A stretch of 64,000 nucleotides of DNA from Myxococcales bacterium (GCA_016716835.1 JADJUW010000001.1:2376001-2440000), one strand, 5' to 3'. Counted from the first letter of the stretch, positions 9,700 through 18,264 are shown. Translations and numbers: made by a program. Notes: generated from the letters alone by a model not told the origin.

Positions 9700-9760
9700 A
9701 GCATGCTCCCAGACGGCCACAAAGGTAGCGTCGTCACTATTCCACGCGTAGGTTAGGCCG

Positions 9761-12325
9761 GTGCGCATCGACCCGATCATCGACTACGCATATTCCGTCG
9801 AGGACCAAAGCCAGCCCGGCCACGAGTCGCTGCGGCGTGCCTTGGTCATGGCGATCTTGCTGCGCGATGGCGCCGGCAACGCCCACGACGCCGAACTCTA
9901 CGCAATCGCCGCCCATCCTTGTGCGCTCACCCAACACGTGCTCATTGATTTGTATTTGGCGCGCGGTGCGATCTCACAGCTTTCAGCGAGTGAAATCAGG
10001 CCACCTGGCCTGACCGACGAAACACTGCTCGAGCTGAGGATCCTTGGCGTGCCCGAGTCGGTGGCCGCGGTCGATCTGCTACGCGCGATTTGCCGCGCGA
10101 CTCACCTCACCGACAATATGCTGGCGCTGGCGCTGTGGTGCGCGCAGAGCCGGCAAGACCTTGGTCGCATCGCCGAGGCCATGGGCCGGCGCCTGACGCC
10201 CAACGAACCATTTCGCGCCGCGCTATGGGCGAGCTGCATTTTTGATCATGCCGAGCCGGCCCGCTTGGTGGCGGCCGCCACCCTTGTGGTCACGCGCGTC
10301 ACCGCGATGGCGCAGCAGTGGCGTGGCCAGCTTCAGACCGCCCTGCTGGGGACGCTTGGCATGTGGTGCCGCACGCTCGATATCGCGATCGACGCGGCGG
10401 CCGCGACGCGCGCGCTCGAGTTTACCGACCTATGGACGTTTCGCCTCAAGGTCGCCGAACAACTCGAACGCGTCGCCCCCGACGCGGCGCAGGCGATGCT
10501 GCAATTCTTGCAACGCGCGCGCCGCGCGGATATCTCGTATGGCGCCGATGCGAGCCTTCGCCCGACGACGCTCGCTGAGGGCGCGTTGCTGCCGTGGCGC
10601 GACCACGCCGTTATCATCGCTGAGCGCGAGCTCGCGGGCGATCATGCGCGCTTGCGCGGCGAGGCGTCGCGCTTCGTGGAGCCATCGTCGCTGCGCCGGC
10701 TCGCCCTCTGCGCCGAGCTCGGGCATCAAGATCGCGAGCTGGCCCAGGCGCTTTGGCATCTGGCGCGCCAACAAGGCTTGCCGGCGTCTTCAGGCCTGAT
10801 CGCGGAGCTTCGGCTTGCGTATCGCGCGGGCAACTGGGCCGCGATGTATCAACACTATTTAACCTGGGCCGAGCTTGCCAGCGACGCGACTGAGGCCCAC
10901 GCGGCGTGGGTGGGCGCGGCGGTGGCCGCGATGCGACGGCACGACGATTCGTCGGCGCTCTTCTGTTGGGCCGCGGCGCAAGACGCCGCTCCAAGCCCCA
11001 TCGCGGCGTTTGGCGAAAAGCTGTTGCGCCAACTTCATGGCGCGCGCGCGGCCACCGGCGATGAAGAGGGTCAGCTCGAACAACAAGGCGACCAGGCGAT
11101 GGCGGCGCACCAGCCGCTGCAGGCCGCGGCCCACTACCGCCAGCTGCTCGCGATGCATCCTGGCCACCCGCGCTACGTGCGCAACCTCGCGCGCGCCCTC
11201 GAGCACGCCGCGCTGTGGACCGACCTCGTCGAGCTGCTCGATGATCAAGGCGGCAAGGTCGATGAACACGCGGGCGTCGCCTTGCTGCAGCAAGCGGCGC
11301 GTGTGTGCGAGGAACGGCTGGGCGATGCGGCCGGCGCGGCGGCGCGCTATCGCGGCGTGCTGCGGCGCGCCACCGAGCCCGCCGTGCGCGCGGCCACGCT
11401 TGAGGCGTTGGCGCGCATCTACGAGACCACGGGGGCGTGGCGTGCGCTGATCGACACGACCACCGAGCAGGTGGCGTTTGCGGGAAGCGCTGCCGATCGC
11501 GCGCAGCTGTGGTTTCGCTGCGGCTCGGTCTCGGAGGCGATTTTTGGCGATGCAGGCGCGGCGGAGGCGTTTTATCGCAAGGCCGTAGCGGCGTCGCCCG
11601 CGTGCGTGCCCGCGGTGCATTCGCTGCGCGAGGTGCTCCGCGCCAAGCGCGATTGGCCGGCGGTCATTGCCTCGCTGCGCCAAGAAGTGGACCAGTGGTC
11701 AGAAGATGCCGATCGTGCCAGCGTCTATGCACAAATCGGCGCGGTGCTTCGCGATGACGTTGGCGATGAGCCAGGCGCCATGGCTGCGTTTACCACCGCG
11801 CTGGAGATCGATGCCGATTGCATCGCGGCCAGCCTCGCCATGCTCGATATCCATCTGCAACGCGCGCAGTGGGAGGCGGCGCGCGGCGTCCTCGACCGCA
11901 TCGACCACGCCATGGTTCGCCACGCGACGCGCGCCGAGAAGGCAAACTTCGCCTGCAAGTGTGCGCGCCTCGCGCTGCACGACGAGGAGCTTGATCGCGC
12001 GGTCTACTGGGCCGGGCGCGCGCTGGCGACGGACCTACATTGCGGTGCGGCGCTCGAGATCTTGCTCGAGGTCGCGCAGCGCGCCCCCTCGCCATGGACG
12101 CTGCCAAGCGAAATCGTTGAATCGCTCACCGCAACACCAGACCTCGCGACGCATCCGCCCGCGTGGATGGCGCGGCGCGACCTCTTGCTCGCCTGGCTCG
12201 CGGCTCACGCCAACAATTTGCCCGGCGCCTCCGCGCTCGCCACCGCCGCGCAAGGCCACGCCAGCAACGACGCGATCGTCGCGCGCTCGTTGGCACGAAT
12301 TTGGCAACGCCTCGCAAGCCTTTAA
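9761..12325 (+). CDS. TPR-repeat protein, 854 aa
   Basis: A large all-helical cytoplasmic protein that is Ala/Leu/Arg-rich. The C-terminal half has recognisable tetratricopeptide repeats (for example QAAAHYRQLLAMHPGHPRY, GAAARYRGVLRRA, GAAEAFYRKAVAASPACVP, GAMAAFTTALEIDADC). The N-terminal half is also helical but its repeats are not clear. No signal peptide or catalytic motif was seen. It probably acts as a protein-interaction scaffold. The start is a GTG at 9761 with no strong ribosome site; an in-frame ATG at 9848 is the alternative. It is transcribed divergently from the HATPase gene, with about 60 bp between the chosen starts. Confidence 0.75.
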   Translation: MRIDPIIDYAYSVEDQSQPGHESLRRALVMAILLRDGAGNAHDAELYAIAAHPCALTQHVLIDLYLARGAISQLSASEIRPPGLTDETLLELRILGVPESVAAVDLLRAICRATHLTDNMLALALWCAQSRQDLGRIAEAMGRRLTPNEPFRAALWASCIFDHAEPARLVAAATLVVTRVTAMAQQWRGQLQTALLGTLGMWCRTLDIAIDAAAATRALEFTDLWTFRLKVAEQLERVAPDAAQAMLQFLQRARRADISYGADASLRPTTLAEGALLPWRDHAVIIAERELAGDHARLRGEASRFVEPSSLRRLALCAELGHQDRELAQALWHLARQQGLPASSGLIAELRLAYRAGNWAAMYQHYLTWAELASDATEAHAAWVGAAVAAMRRHDDSSALFCWAAAQDAAPSPIAAFGEKLLRQLHGARAATGDEEGQLEQQGDQAMAAHQPLQAAAHYRQLLAMHPGHPRYVRNLARALEHAALWTDLVELLDDQGGKVDEHAGVALLQQAARVCEERLGDAAGAAARYRGVLRRATEPAVRAATLEALARIYETTGAWRALIDTTTEQVAFAGSAADRAQLWFRCGSVSEAIFGDAGAAEAFYRKAVAASPACVPAVHSLREVLRAKRDWPAVIASLRQEVDQWSEDADRASVYAQIGAVLRDDVGDEPGAMAAFTTALEIDADCIAASLAMLDIHLQRAQWEAARGVLDRIDHAMVRHATRAEKANFACKCARLALHDEELDRAVYWAGRALATDLHCGAALEILLEVAQRAPSPWTLPSEIVESLTATPDLATHPPAWMARRDLLLAWLAAHANNLPGASALATAAQGHASNDAIVARSLARIWQRLASL

Positions 12326-12436
12326 TTTTTGTATGCGACGCAGTTTGCCTACATGCGCACCACGCGACGTCCACCGGTTAATTGCCCAAGGCGGCTATCT
12401 CCGCGTAACCAGCGCGGCTATTATTAAAGGCGCCGA

Positions 12437-13246
12437 ATGAGCGCTCGCCTGCAATCCTCGGTTCGCACCAACGAACGCGCGTGCTACGTCAAGCTCGCCG
12501 GCGTGATCGATGAAAACAACGCGCTCGCGGCCATTGCCGTGCCTGCGAAGCCCGGCCCCATCTATATCGACTGCGGCGACATCGAACGCATCAATTCGTG
12601 CGGCGTTCGCGATTGGATCCGCTGGGTCGATGCGCTGACCGCGAGCGGAGGGCGCCTCGTCTTGGTCGACTGCGCCCCACCGATCGTAGCGCAGCTCAAC
12701 CTGGTCGCCAACTTCTCGGGCTCGACCGCGCAGGCAAATCGCGTGCGCAGCGTGCAGCTGCCCTATTTTTGCGGCACCTGCGACGAAGAACAAGTCGTGA
12801 CGGTGGAGCTGCGCGATCTGGCGGCGAACCTCGAGGCCGCCGCGGCGCCGGCCTGTCGTTGCCGCACGTGCGACGCCACGATGGATTTCGACGACATTCC
12901 AGAATCTTATTTTTCGTTTCTCGCGGCGCGCCGAGTGGCCGTGGACACCAGCGACGATGACACGCTGCTGCAATTCGTCAGCGCGCCGAGTGGGCTATTG
13001 CGCCCGCGCGTGCCACACGCGGCTGGGCTCGCCGCAGCGCCGGAGCGCACGTCGAATCGCGCCGGCGCCATGCCCTCCTTGCTCGCGCTGTCGTCGGTGC
13101 CATCGCTGAGCAACGTACGTTCGTCGGCGCCCATGCCCGAGCCGGCCGCGACGGCGACGGCCAACCCACGCCGTCGGCACGCGTGGCTCATCGCGCTCGC
13201 CGTCGGCCTTATCCTGTTGGTAGCCGCGGTCTGGTGGCAGGCATGA
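12437..13246 (+). CDS. STAS-like domain protein with zinc ribbon and C-terminal membrane anchor
   Basis: Residues about 1-100 match a STAS fold: a variable strand (CYVKLAGVIDE), a strand-turn with IYIDCGDIERINSCGVRDWIR where a phosphorylatable Ser normally sits, and GGRLVLVDCAP. Residues about 112-150 hold two Cys pairs (CGTC and CRCRTC) that look like a zinc ribbon. After a Pro/Ser/Ala-rich linker comes one hydrophobic helix near the C-terminus (LIALAVGLILLVAAVWW), a tail anchor with the domains in the cytoplasm. Ser593-type equivalence is by eye only. Its stop overlaps the tyrA start by 4 bp (ATGA), so translation is likely coupled. It may pair with the HATPase protein at 8824 (inference). 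Confidence 0.7.
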   Translation: MSARLQSSVRTNERACYVKLAGVIDENNALAAIAVPAKPGPIYIDCGDIERINSCGVRDWIRWVDALTASGGRLVLVDCAPPIVAQLNLVANFSGSTAQANRVRSVQLPYFCGTCDEEQVVTVELRDLAANLEAAAAPACRCRTCDATMDFDDIPESYFSFLAARRVAVDTSDDDTLLQFVSAPSGLLRPRVPHAAGLAAAPERTSNRAGAMPSLLALSSVPSLSNVRSSAPMPEPAATATANPRRRHAWLIALAVGLILLVAAVWWQA

Positions 13247-14361
13247 CCATCGCGCCCGAAGAACTAACGCGCCTCCGCCAAGAGCTAGGCGAGGTCGACC
13301 GCGAGATCCTCGGGCTTATCGCCAAGCGGCAGGCGATGGCGCGGGCGATCGGCATCGCCAAGCAAAATGCCGGCATGGGCACGCGCGACTTTCGCCAAGA
13401 GCGCGAGGTCGTGCAGCGCGCGCGCCAGGCCGCGGCGGCCGCCGAGCTGCCACCAGCGCTAGGCGAAGAGCTATCGCTGCTGCTCATCCGCCACTCGCTG
13501 GCGACGCAAGAGCAACACCGCGTCGCCCGCCAAGGCGCCGGCGGCGGCAAGCGCGCGCTTATTATCGGCGGTGCCGGCCAGATGGGGCAATGGTTCGCGC
13601 GTTTTCTCGCGGCGTCTAACTACAGCGTCACCACCGCCGATCCTGCCTCGCCGCCCGCGGGCGTGGAGTTCGAGCACGTAAGTGATTGGGCCACGCTCTC
13701 GCTTGACCACGACGTGATCGTGATCGCGACGCCGATGGGCCTAACCAATACCATCTTGCATCAACTCGCCGCCGCCCCACCGCGCGGCCTGGTGTTTGAC
13801 ATTGGCTCGCTCAAGAGCCCGCTGCGCACCGGCCTCGCCGCGCTCGCGCAGGCGGGCGGCCACGTCACCTCGGTGCACCCGATGTTTGGCCCCGACACGC
13901 AGCTCCTATCCGGGCGCCACGTGATGATCGTCGACGTCGGCCATCCGGCCGCCTCGCAACATGCCAAGGAATTATTCGCGGCGACCATGGCTACCATCGT
14001 CACGGTCGACCTCGAGCGCCACGACCGTTACATGGCATTTGTCCTTGGGCTCTCGCATGCGCTCAACATCGCGTTTTTCACCGCGCTGGGCGAAAGCGGC
14101 GAAACCGCGCCGCAGCTCGCGAATCTTTCATCGACCACCTTCGATCATCAGATGCACGTCGCGCATCGCGTCGCGGTCGAAAACCCCGACCTCTATTTCG
14201 ACATCCAAACCCTCAACGACTACGGAGGCGAGGCGCTGGCCGCGCTGCAGGCCGCCGTGACGCGCGTCCACGACACCGTGCGCACCGGCGATCGCGACGG
14301 CTTCCGCACCCTGATGGATGCGGGGCGCCGCTACTTTGAGCTGCGCTCGCTGGAACGATGA
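13243..14361 (+). CDS. tyrA: Bifunctional chorismate mutase / prephenate dehydrogenase (T-protein)
   Basis: A 372-residue protein with the layout and length of enteric TyrA. Residues about 1-90 are an AroQ-type chorismate mutase (LRQELGEVDREILGLIAKR, then RDFRQEREVVQRAR). From about residue 105 the NAD-binding prephenate dehydrogenase follows (GGAGQMGQWFARFL, VIVIATPM, FDIGSLKSP, SVHPMFGPD, GLSHALN). It converts chorismate to prephenate and then to 4-hydroxyphenylpyruvate in tyrosine synthesis, in the cytoplasm. The ATG at 13243 overlaps the upstream stop by 4 bp and begins exactly at the mutase domain, so I prefer it to an in-frame upstream start at 13183. Confidence 0.92.
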   Translation: MTIAPEELTRLRQELGEVDREILGLIAKRQAMARAIGIAKQNAGMGTRDFRQEREVVQRARQAAAAAELPPALGEELSLLLIRHSLATQEQHRVARQGAGGGKRALIIGGAGQMGQWFARFLAASNYSVTTADPASPPAGVEFEHVSDWATLSLDHDVIVIATPMGLTNTILHQLAAAPPRGLVFDIGSLKSPLRTGLAALAQAGGHVTSVHPMFGPDTQLLSGRHVMIVDVGHPAASQHAKELFAATMATIVTVDLERHDRYMAFVLGLSHALNIAFFTALGESGETAPQLANLSSTTFDHQMHVAHRVAVENPDLYFDIQTLNDYGGEALAALQAAVTRVHDTVRTGDRDGFRTLMDAGRRYFELRSLER

Positions 14362-14454
14362 CTTGGGTACGGCGCTACATAGCGCCCACAGAAAAACGAG
14401 CAATCAAACGGCGGGTCGAACTTTGGGTTGTCTTGCATGTAACTGCCGCGGTAT

Positions 14455-15918
14455 ATGCGCATCGTGCTGGTGCCAACCCTTGAGGAACAAGAATGGCTGC
14501 TAGATGAGCTTGCACAACTTGTCACCGACCGCGGCGCGACCTCCATCCTAACCCATCCAATACTACCAACTGCGACCCATTTCCCAGACGCCTGGCAGCG
14601 AGACCTAGCTAGCGTCAATCTGCTAGCCGATAGGTTGTTGTGCTTCGCGGGGCTAACCACGCTTAAAGCCCAATGCTACTTATTTGACAGTGACGAGGCA
14701 GGCGCAACCGACGAGCACGGGTTGGCTGTCGCCGCGTGTTTCTGGGGCATCTTCGACAACGTCTGCCTATTTGGCATCTGCGAAGCGAAGCTGTCGTCGC
14801 CTGTCGAGGTCGTCGGCGCGATGGCGCATGAAGTGGCGCATGCGTATCGCCGTTTCCATGGCTTGGAACTTTTGACATCTCACCATGGGGCCCCGCCAAG
14901 CACCAGCGACCTGCCTTCGGGCAAGGAGCTCTTGACGAACACCTCCCTTGCCGCGAGCGATGATGGCGACGATCAAGACTCGCTGAGGCAGCGGGAAGAG
15001 CAACTTACGGATCTAACGACCGTGTTTCTTGGATTTGGCGTGCTTACGGCCAACAGCGCCCACGTTGTTCACACGTGGACGGAATACCATGGCAGCAACA
15101 TCGTTGCGCAGATGTCAAAGAATGAGCTTGGCTATCTGCCACCAAACGCGTTGGCTTTTATGCTGGCGGCCCAAGCCGAAGCTATCGCAGACCCAGCTGT
15201 TACCAAAAGCATTCGCAAGCATCTCGCCGCCAACCAACTGGCGTATTTCGACGCGGCACGCAAGGTACTCAAGAAGACACCCGCGCGCGGGATGCTTGCG
15301 ATTGCCACAGATCAGCATGCAATCCCTCGCGAGATTCCGCCAGCATTGGCGCTGGAGATCGCGCGCGGCACGTCAGGCGCAGCTGACTTCGTTTTTGTCA
15401 ACGCCTCGTCGCTTGAAGAGAGCGGCCGCGACGATGATACAAGCGACCACATCAGATCGGAGCTCCATCTCGAAGATGAAGCCCATCCAAACGGTAGTGA
15501 GAGCGATCCAATTTTCCGGGTCAACATATATTCAACAGGTTCGCATGCCTTTTTCGGCTCATTGGCCTTCATCACAGCAATGGCCCTGGCGCTATGGTTC
15601 ATCGGCGCAATAGACACACCCGCTACGAATCGCGTCTACTTCGCGATGCAGCGCGTGGAGGTTTATTTGTTCGGCGCGTTATTTTTTGGCCTCCTCGGTG
15701 GAGCCTCGGGGCGACGGCTCGGCGTCTTGCATTGTTCTGAATGCCGGGTGCCACTAGCCAAACCCGCTGGGTCGGGACCAGCCCCCCCCGCCGAGGCCTG
15801 GGCATGCCCCGAATGCCATCGCACGACCATCGGCGATATCGCAAGTTACGACGACAGATTAGACGCCATCGAAGCCTATGAGCTTACGCGAAAATCACCA
15901 GCTGGGCCCGTAAATTGA
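14455..15918 (+). CDS. Putative zinc metallopeptidase with two membrane helices and a zinc ribbon
   Basis: A 487-residue protein of no recognised named family. An HExxH motif (AHEVAHAY, His125/Glu126/His129) is followed by acidic candidates for a third ligand (REEQLTDLTTVFLGFG, a helix common after HExxH in peptidases). The middle is acidic. Two hydrophobic segments lie at about residues 367-385 and 395-415. The end carries a CSEC...CPEC zinc ribbon. GC content is lower than in tyrA upstream. The next gene starts within its stop codon (TTGA overlap), so the two are probably made together. It may be an accessory-region peptidase acting on a small partner protein; that is inference. Confidence 0.65.
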   Translation: MRIVLVPTLEEQEWLLDELAQLVTDRGATSILTHPILPTATHFPDAWQRDLASVNLLADRLLCFAGLTTLKAQCYLFDSDEAGATDEHGLAVAACFWGIFDNVCLFGICEAKLSSPVEVVGAMAHEVAHAYRRFHGLELLTSHHGAPPSTSDLPSGKELLTNTSLAASDDGDDQDSLRQREEQLTDLTTVFLGFGVLTANSAHVVHTWTEYHGSNIVAQMSKNELGYLPPNALAFMLAAQAEAIADPAVTKSIRKHLAANQLAYFDAARKVLKKTPARGMLAIATDQHAIPREIPPALALEIARGTSGAADFVFVNASSLEESGRDDDTSDHIRSELHLEDEAHPNGSESDPIFRVNIYSTGSHAFFGSLAFITAMALALWFIGAIDTPATNRVYFAMQRVEVYLFGALFFGLLGGASGRRLGVLHCSECRVPLAKPAGSGPAPPAEAWACPECHRTTIGDIASYDDRLDAIEAYELTRKSPAGPVN

Positions 15919-16394
15919 CAAAGCGTAAAATTGAAATATTGGAATTGGTATTTAGCGACGCGGAACTGATCGATATTGATTTTTCCAGCTGGGATAAACA
16001 TATTTCGTTTATCGTAAAATCAGACCACTACAAATCCCACTACACCAAAGATGGATTTTTTGTTCCCATAATCAATCTGAAGTTTAGCGGCATAACCGAC
16101 GTGCACTTTGAGTTTTCACATCATGAAAAAAATTCCTTAGAAGACGATCCCGACAAACATTATCATTGGATTATCGATCAATCGACGATCGATAAAAATG
16201 GCAAGCACTATCGCCTATCCTTCTTTCAATCTGGTGTAATGCCAAAAGTTTCCATTAGCTTCAAAGATGTTGAAATTGAAGAAATGGACCACAAATATTT
16301 TGATAGAGTTAATCCCCAGTGGGAAAAACAAAACGCAGGGCTGGCAAGACCTTCTATAAATAAACTCTATGGCATTGTTGCTGGCAAGAGATGA
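15915..16394 (+). CDS. AT-rich small hypothetical protein, 159 aa
   Basis: No family was recognised. The protein is rich in Lys, Asp, Phe, Ile and His and predicted mostly beta (FSDAELIDIDFSSWDKHISF, INLKFSGITDVHFEFSHH). It has no signal peptide or membrane segment. Two 60-bp lines sampled in it are only about 33-38% GC, whereas neighbouring genes are near 60-68%, so recent acquisition is likely. It starts with TTG inside the stop of the peptidase gene (TTGA), a coupling typical of paired genes such as toxin-immunity or effector-regulator pairs. Such roles are possible but unproven. Confidence 0.75.
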   Translation: MTKRKIEILELVFSDAELIDIDFSSWDKHISFIVKSDHYKSHYTKDGFFVPIINLKFSGITDVHFEFSHHEKNSLEDDPDKHYHWIIDQSTIDKNGKHYRLSFFQSGVMPKVSISFKDVEIEEMDHKYFDRVNPQWEKQNAGLARPSINKLYGIVAGKR

Positions 16395-16395
16395 A

Positions 16396-16483
16396 ATACA
16401 GGTCTTGCCCACTGCCCTTCCGGCCTAGAAATTAAAATCTCTGCTTGCGAGCCTCTTGCGCTCGGCGGCAAGACCGGCTGTAT
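16396..16483 (+). promoter_or_regulatory. Large inverted repeat between the AT-rich gene and the rtcB-like gene (possible RNA switch)
   Basis: The left arm ATACA-GGTCTTGCC (16396-16409) pairs with the right arm GGCAAGACC-GGC-TGTAT (16467-16483): 14 base pairs with a 3-nt bulge and a 57-nt loop. The stem ends 11 nt before the ATG at 16495 and starts right after the upstream stop. A further GGCAAGACC at 16343-16351 can pair with the same left arm, so two exclusive hairpins are possible. There is no U-tract, so it is not a simple terminator. Confidence 0.5.
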
Positions 16484-16494
16484 TCACGGCTTCC

Positions 16495-17427
16495 ATGCGC
16501 GATCTCCAGCACCTTAGCGCGAAGATCACGAACCATTCGCTTGAGCCTGATTGGCAAGTTGTCCAGTGGTTCGATCGGCGGTTTCTTGCCGATTTCGTGG
16601 TTTCGGCAAACGTTTTGCCCGACGTTTGTCCGGCCGGTGTCCTGCCCAACGGTACGGCGGCAGTGGTGAAGCCTGACTGGCTGCGGGCGTTTCCGTTCAA
16701 GGAGGCAATCGCTGACATCGGCTGCGCCATGTCGCTTGCCGAAGTCACCGCGGATCTAGAGTCATTGCCAGCGCTGTGGAACCTGCTGTACCTACGGTTG
16801 CTTTCGCTTGGCAAGACGGTGCTCGGATCTGGCAACCATTTTATTGATTGCTGCGCGGACCAAGCCGGTCGATTTCACATCTTAGTGCACGTGGGATCCC
16901 GCATGGAATTCTCTGAACGCGAAACATTTAGCTTCGAACGGGACTACGAACGCTACGTTGCGCGCGCAGCGGCCAACCATCGCGAAATCTGGTCGGTGGT
17001 CGCCGATGTCTTCCACCGCGTAGGTGTGCCGCTTCACCTGCCCCACGATACAGTCGAGCATGCCGGCGCCGATATGCTCCTTCGCAAGGGAGCAACTGCT
17101 TGTCGTCCTGGAGATCCACTGCTGATTGCCTCGTCATTTGACGATGAGATTATTGTTGGCCGCGGAGCTTTGTCGACCCAGACGCTTGGCGCATCTATGT
17201 CACATGGGACCGGTCGCAACCGCTCGCGCGCAGAAGCGAAGGAAATCGACGTAGATCAAAGCTCGCTTCGACGTCGGATCTTGATTCCCGACGCGCTGCC
17301 TGACCACAGTTGGCGGCTGGAGTCGCCGATTCACTACCGCCGGTCCGCCGATGTACTGGTGAACCTCGCGCCGCATATTGACATTTCGGCGCGGCTAACT
17401 CCGATTGCGTTCATGGGTGGCTTTTGA
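16495..17427 (+). CDS. Divergent RtcB-family RNA ligase
   Basis: A 310-residue RtcB homologue, shorter than the usual 400-480. Family landmarks are in order. LPDVCPAG stands where RtcB has DVHPG (His replaced by Cys). Next come DIGC (Asp74, Cys77), GSGNHFID (His115), HVGSR (His132), a degenerate ANHRE for ANRxx, LPHDTVEH (His184), LLRKGAT, SHGTGRNRSR (His237, the expected guanylylated His) and a C-terminal SPIHYRRSADVLV like the family's YKDIDAVM. The metal- and GMP-binding set therefore looks mostly intact, and RNA 3'-phosphate/5'-OH ligation is plausible. An in-frame TTG at 16456 is an alternative start. Its stop overlaps the methyltransferase start (TTGA). No archease gene lies beside it. 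It is probably a specialised RNA repair paralogue. Confidence 0.82.
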   Translation: MRDLQHLSAKITNHSLEPDWQVVQWFDRRFLADFVVSANVLPDVCPAGVLPNGTAAVVKPDWLRAFPFKEAIADIGCAMSLAEVTADLESLPALWNLLYLRLLSLGKTVLGSGNHFIDCCADQAGRFHILVHVGSRMEFSERETFSFERDYERYVARAAANHREIWSVVADVFHRVGVPLHLPHDTVEHAGADMLLRKGATACRPGDPLLIASSFDDEIIVGRGALSTQTLGASMSHGTGRNRSRAEAKEIDVDQSSLRRRILIPDALPDHSWRLESPIHYRRSADVLVNLAPHIDISARLTPIAFMGGF

Positions 17428-18068
17428 GCAAGGGCGCCAACAGGCCAGATTTGGCTAAACGCGGGTTCGCGCGCACCAATTCGCAAACGATCGCCCAGCG
17501 GGTTGCCATCCTGCGCGAGTTGCTGCCGGCGACGACGTCGATCGCTGAATTTTGTTGTGGCGATTGCTCGGGGCAGGCAACTGCCTATGCGGACGCATTG
17601 GGGGTGAAACGTTTTCGAGGACTCGACGTAACGGCCGAAATTGTCCAGCAAAACCGGGCCAAGGGCATCGATTGCGTGCAAGGCAATGTGCTCGACGAGA
17701 AAGTGCTGCGTGGCTTCCTCGATTTTGATGTGGTATTTTTCGGGCCTCCCCTGTCGACCGATTGCGATGGCCACCGTTTGCACCGCTACGGCGATGTCGA
17801 GCCCAGCTTTGCGGCGTTCACCACCCTTTTCTTGGCCGCGCTGAGTTACCAGGGCACGCTGGTATGCATTTGCCCCAAATCGACAACCCTCGGTGATGTG
17901 CAAACGCTCTATAGCCACGTGCGGAGCCTGCGCCCCGATGTCAATCTACGTCTCGTCCAGCACAGCTACAGCACGGTGACGGGCGCCGGCGAGGTAACCG
18001 AGCCGCGGCTCAAGTATGTAGACGTATGGCTGTCGTCTCACCTGCCCGATGCTTGGGAAATTCGCTGA
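17424..18068 (+). CDS. Class I SAM-dependent methyltransferase-like protein
   Basis: A 214-residue cytoplasmic protein with a Rossmann methyltransferase pattern. Motif I is in SIAEFCCGDCSGQATAYA (residues about 38-55), an acidic strand end follows (FRGLDVTAEIV), then a binding loop GNVLD and a catalytic-loop-like VVFFGPPLSTD (compare the [DN]PP[YF] motif of N-methyltransferases). The substrate is unknown. Its start lies inside the stop of the rtcB-like gene (TTGA), strongly suggesting a joint role. An RNA substrate, as in repair pathways that pair end-healing or ligation with methylation, is inference. It is convergent with the CPXCG gene, 22 bp away. Confidence 0.75.
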   Translation: MSKGANRPDLAKRGFARTNSQTIAQRVAILRELLPATTSIAEFCCGDCSGQATAYADALGVKRFRGLDVTAEIVQQNRAKGIDCVQGNVLDEKVLRGFLDFDVVFFGPPLSTDCDGHRLHRYGDVEPSFAAFTTLFLAALSYQGTLVCICPKSTTLGDVQTLYSHVRSLRPDVNLRLVQHSYSTVTGAGEVTEPRLKYVDVWLSSHLPDAWEIR

Positions 18069-18090
18069 ACGGCGTGGGCGGACGACAAGG

Positions 18091-18264
18091 CTACTGCGCG
18101 CGATCCACGCGAACTCGGACGCCTTGTGGGCGGCGAGATACGGTGACCTGCCACGGGCGGCAACAGACTTCGCAGTCCTCGACGTAGCTGCCCTTGGTCT
18201 CTGGATCGATCAGCAACTCTACGGTTTCCAGGCAATACGGACACTGAACTTGCGCGCTGTCCAT
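18091..18264 (-). CDS. CPXCG-type small Cys-rich zinc-binding protein, 57 aa
   Basis: A short gene with an ATG at 18264 and a TAG at 18091. The product starts MDSAQVQCPYCLE and has a second Cys cluster, EDCEVCCRPW, around residues 31-35, followed by a basic VRV tail. This matches the cysteine-rich CPXCG family of small zinc-ribbon proteins (about 60 residues). Function is unknown; a zinc site made by CPYC and CEVC is likely. It lies convergent to the methyltransferase gene. Codon use is typical of the window. Confidence 0.75.
   Translation of the reverse strand: MDSAQVQCPYCLETVELLIDPETKGSYVEDCEVCCRPWQVTVSRRPQGVRVRVDRAQ

Noticed and set aside
10859..11683. Minus-strand frame of 274 codons inside the TPR gene
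   Set aside because: Arg/Ala-rich shadow; the TPR pattern lies on the plus strand.
16396..16483. Integron attC site or rho-independent terminator
   Set aside because: No RYYYAAC/GTTRRRY core sites, no U-tract and a 57-nt loop; kept only as an unexplained inverted repeat.
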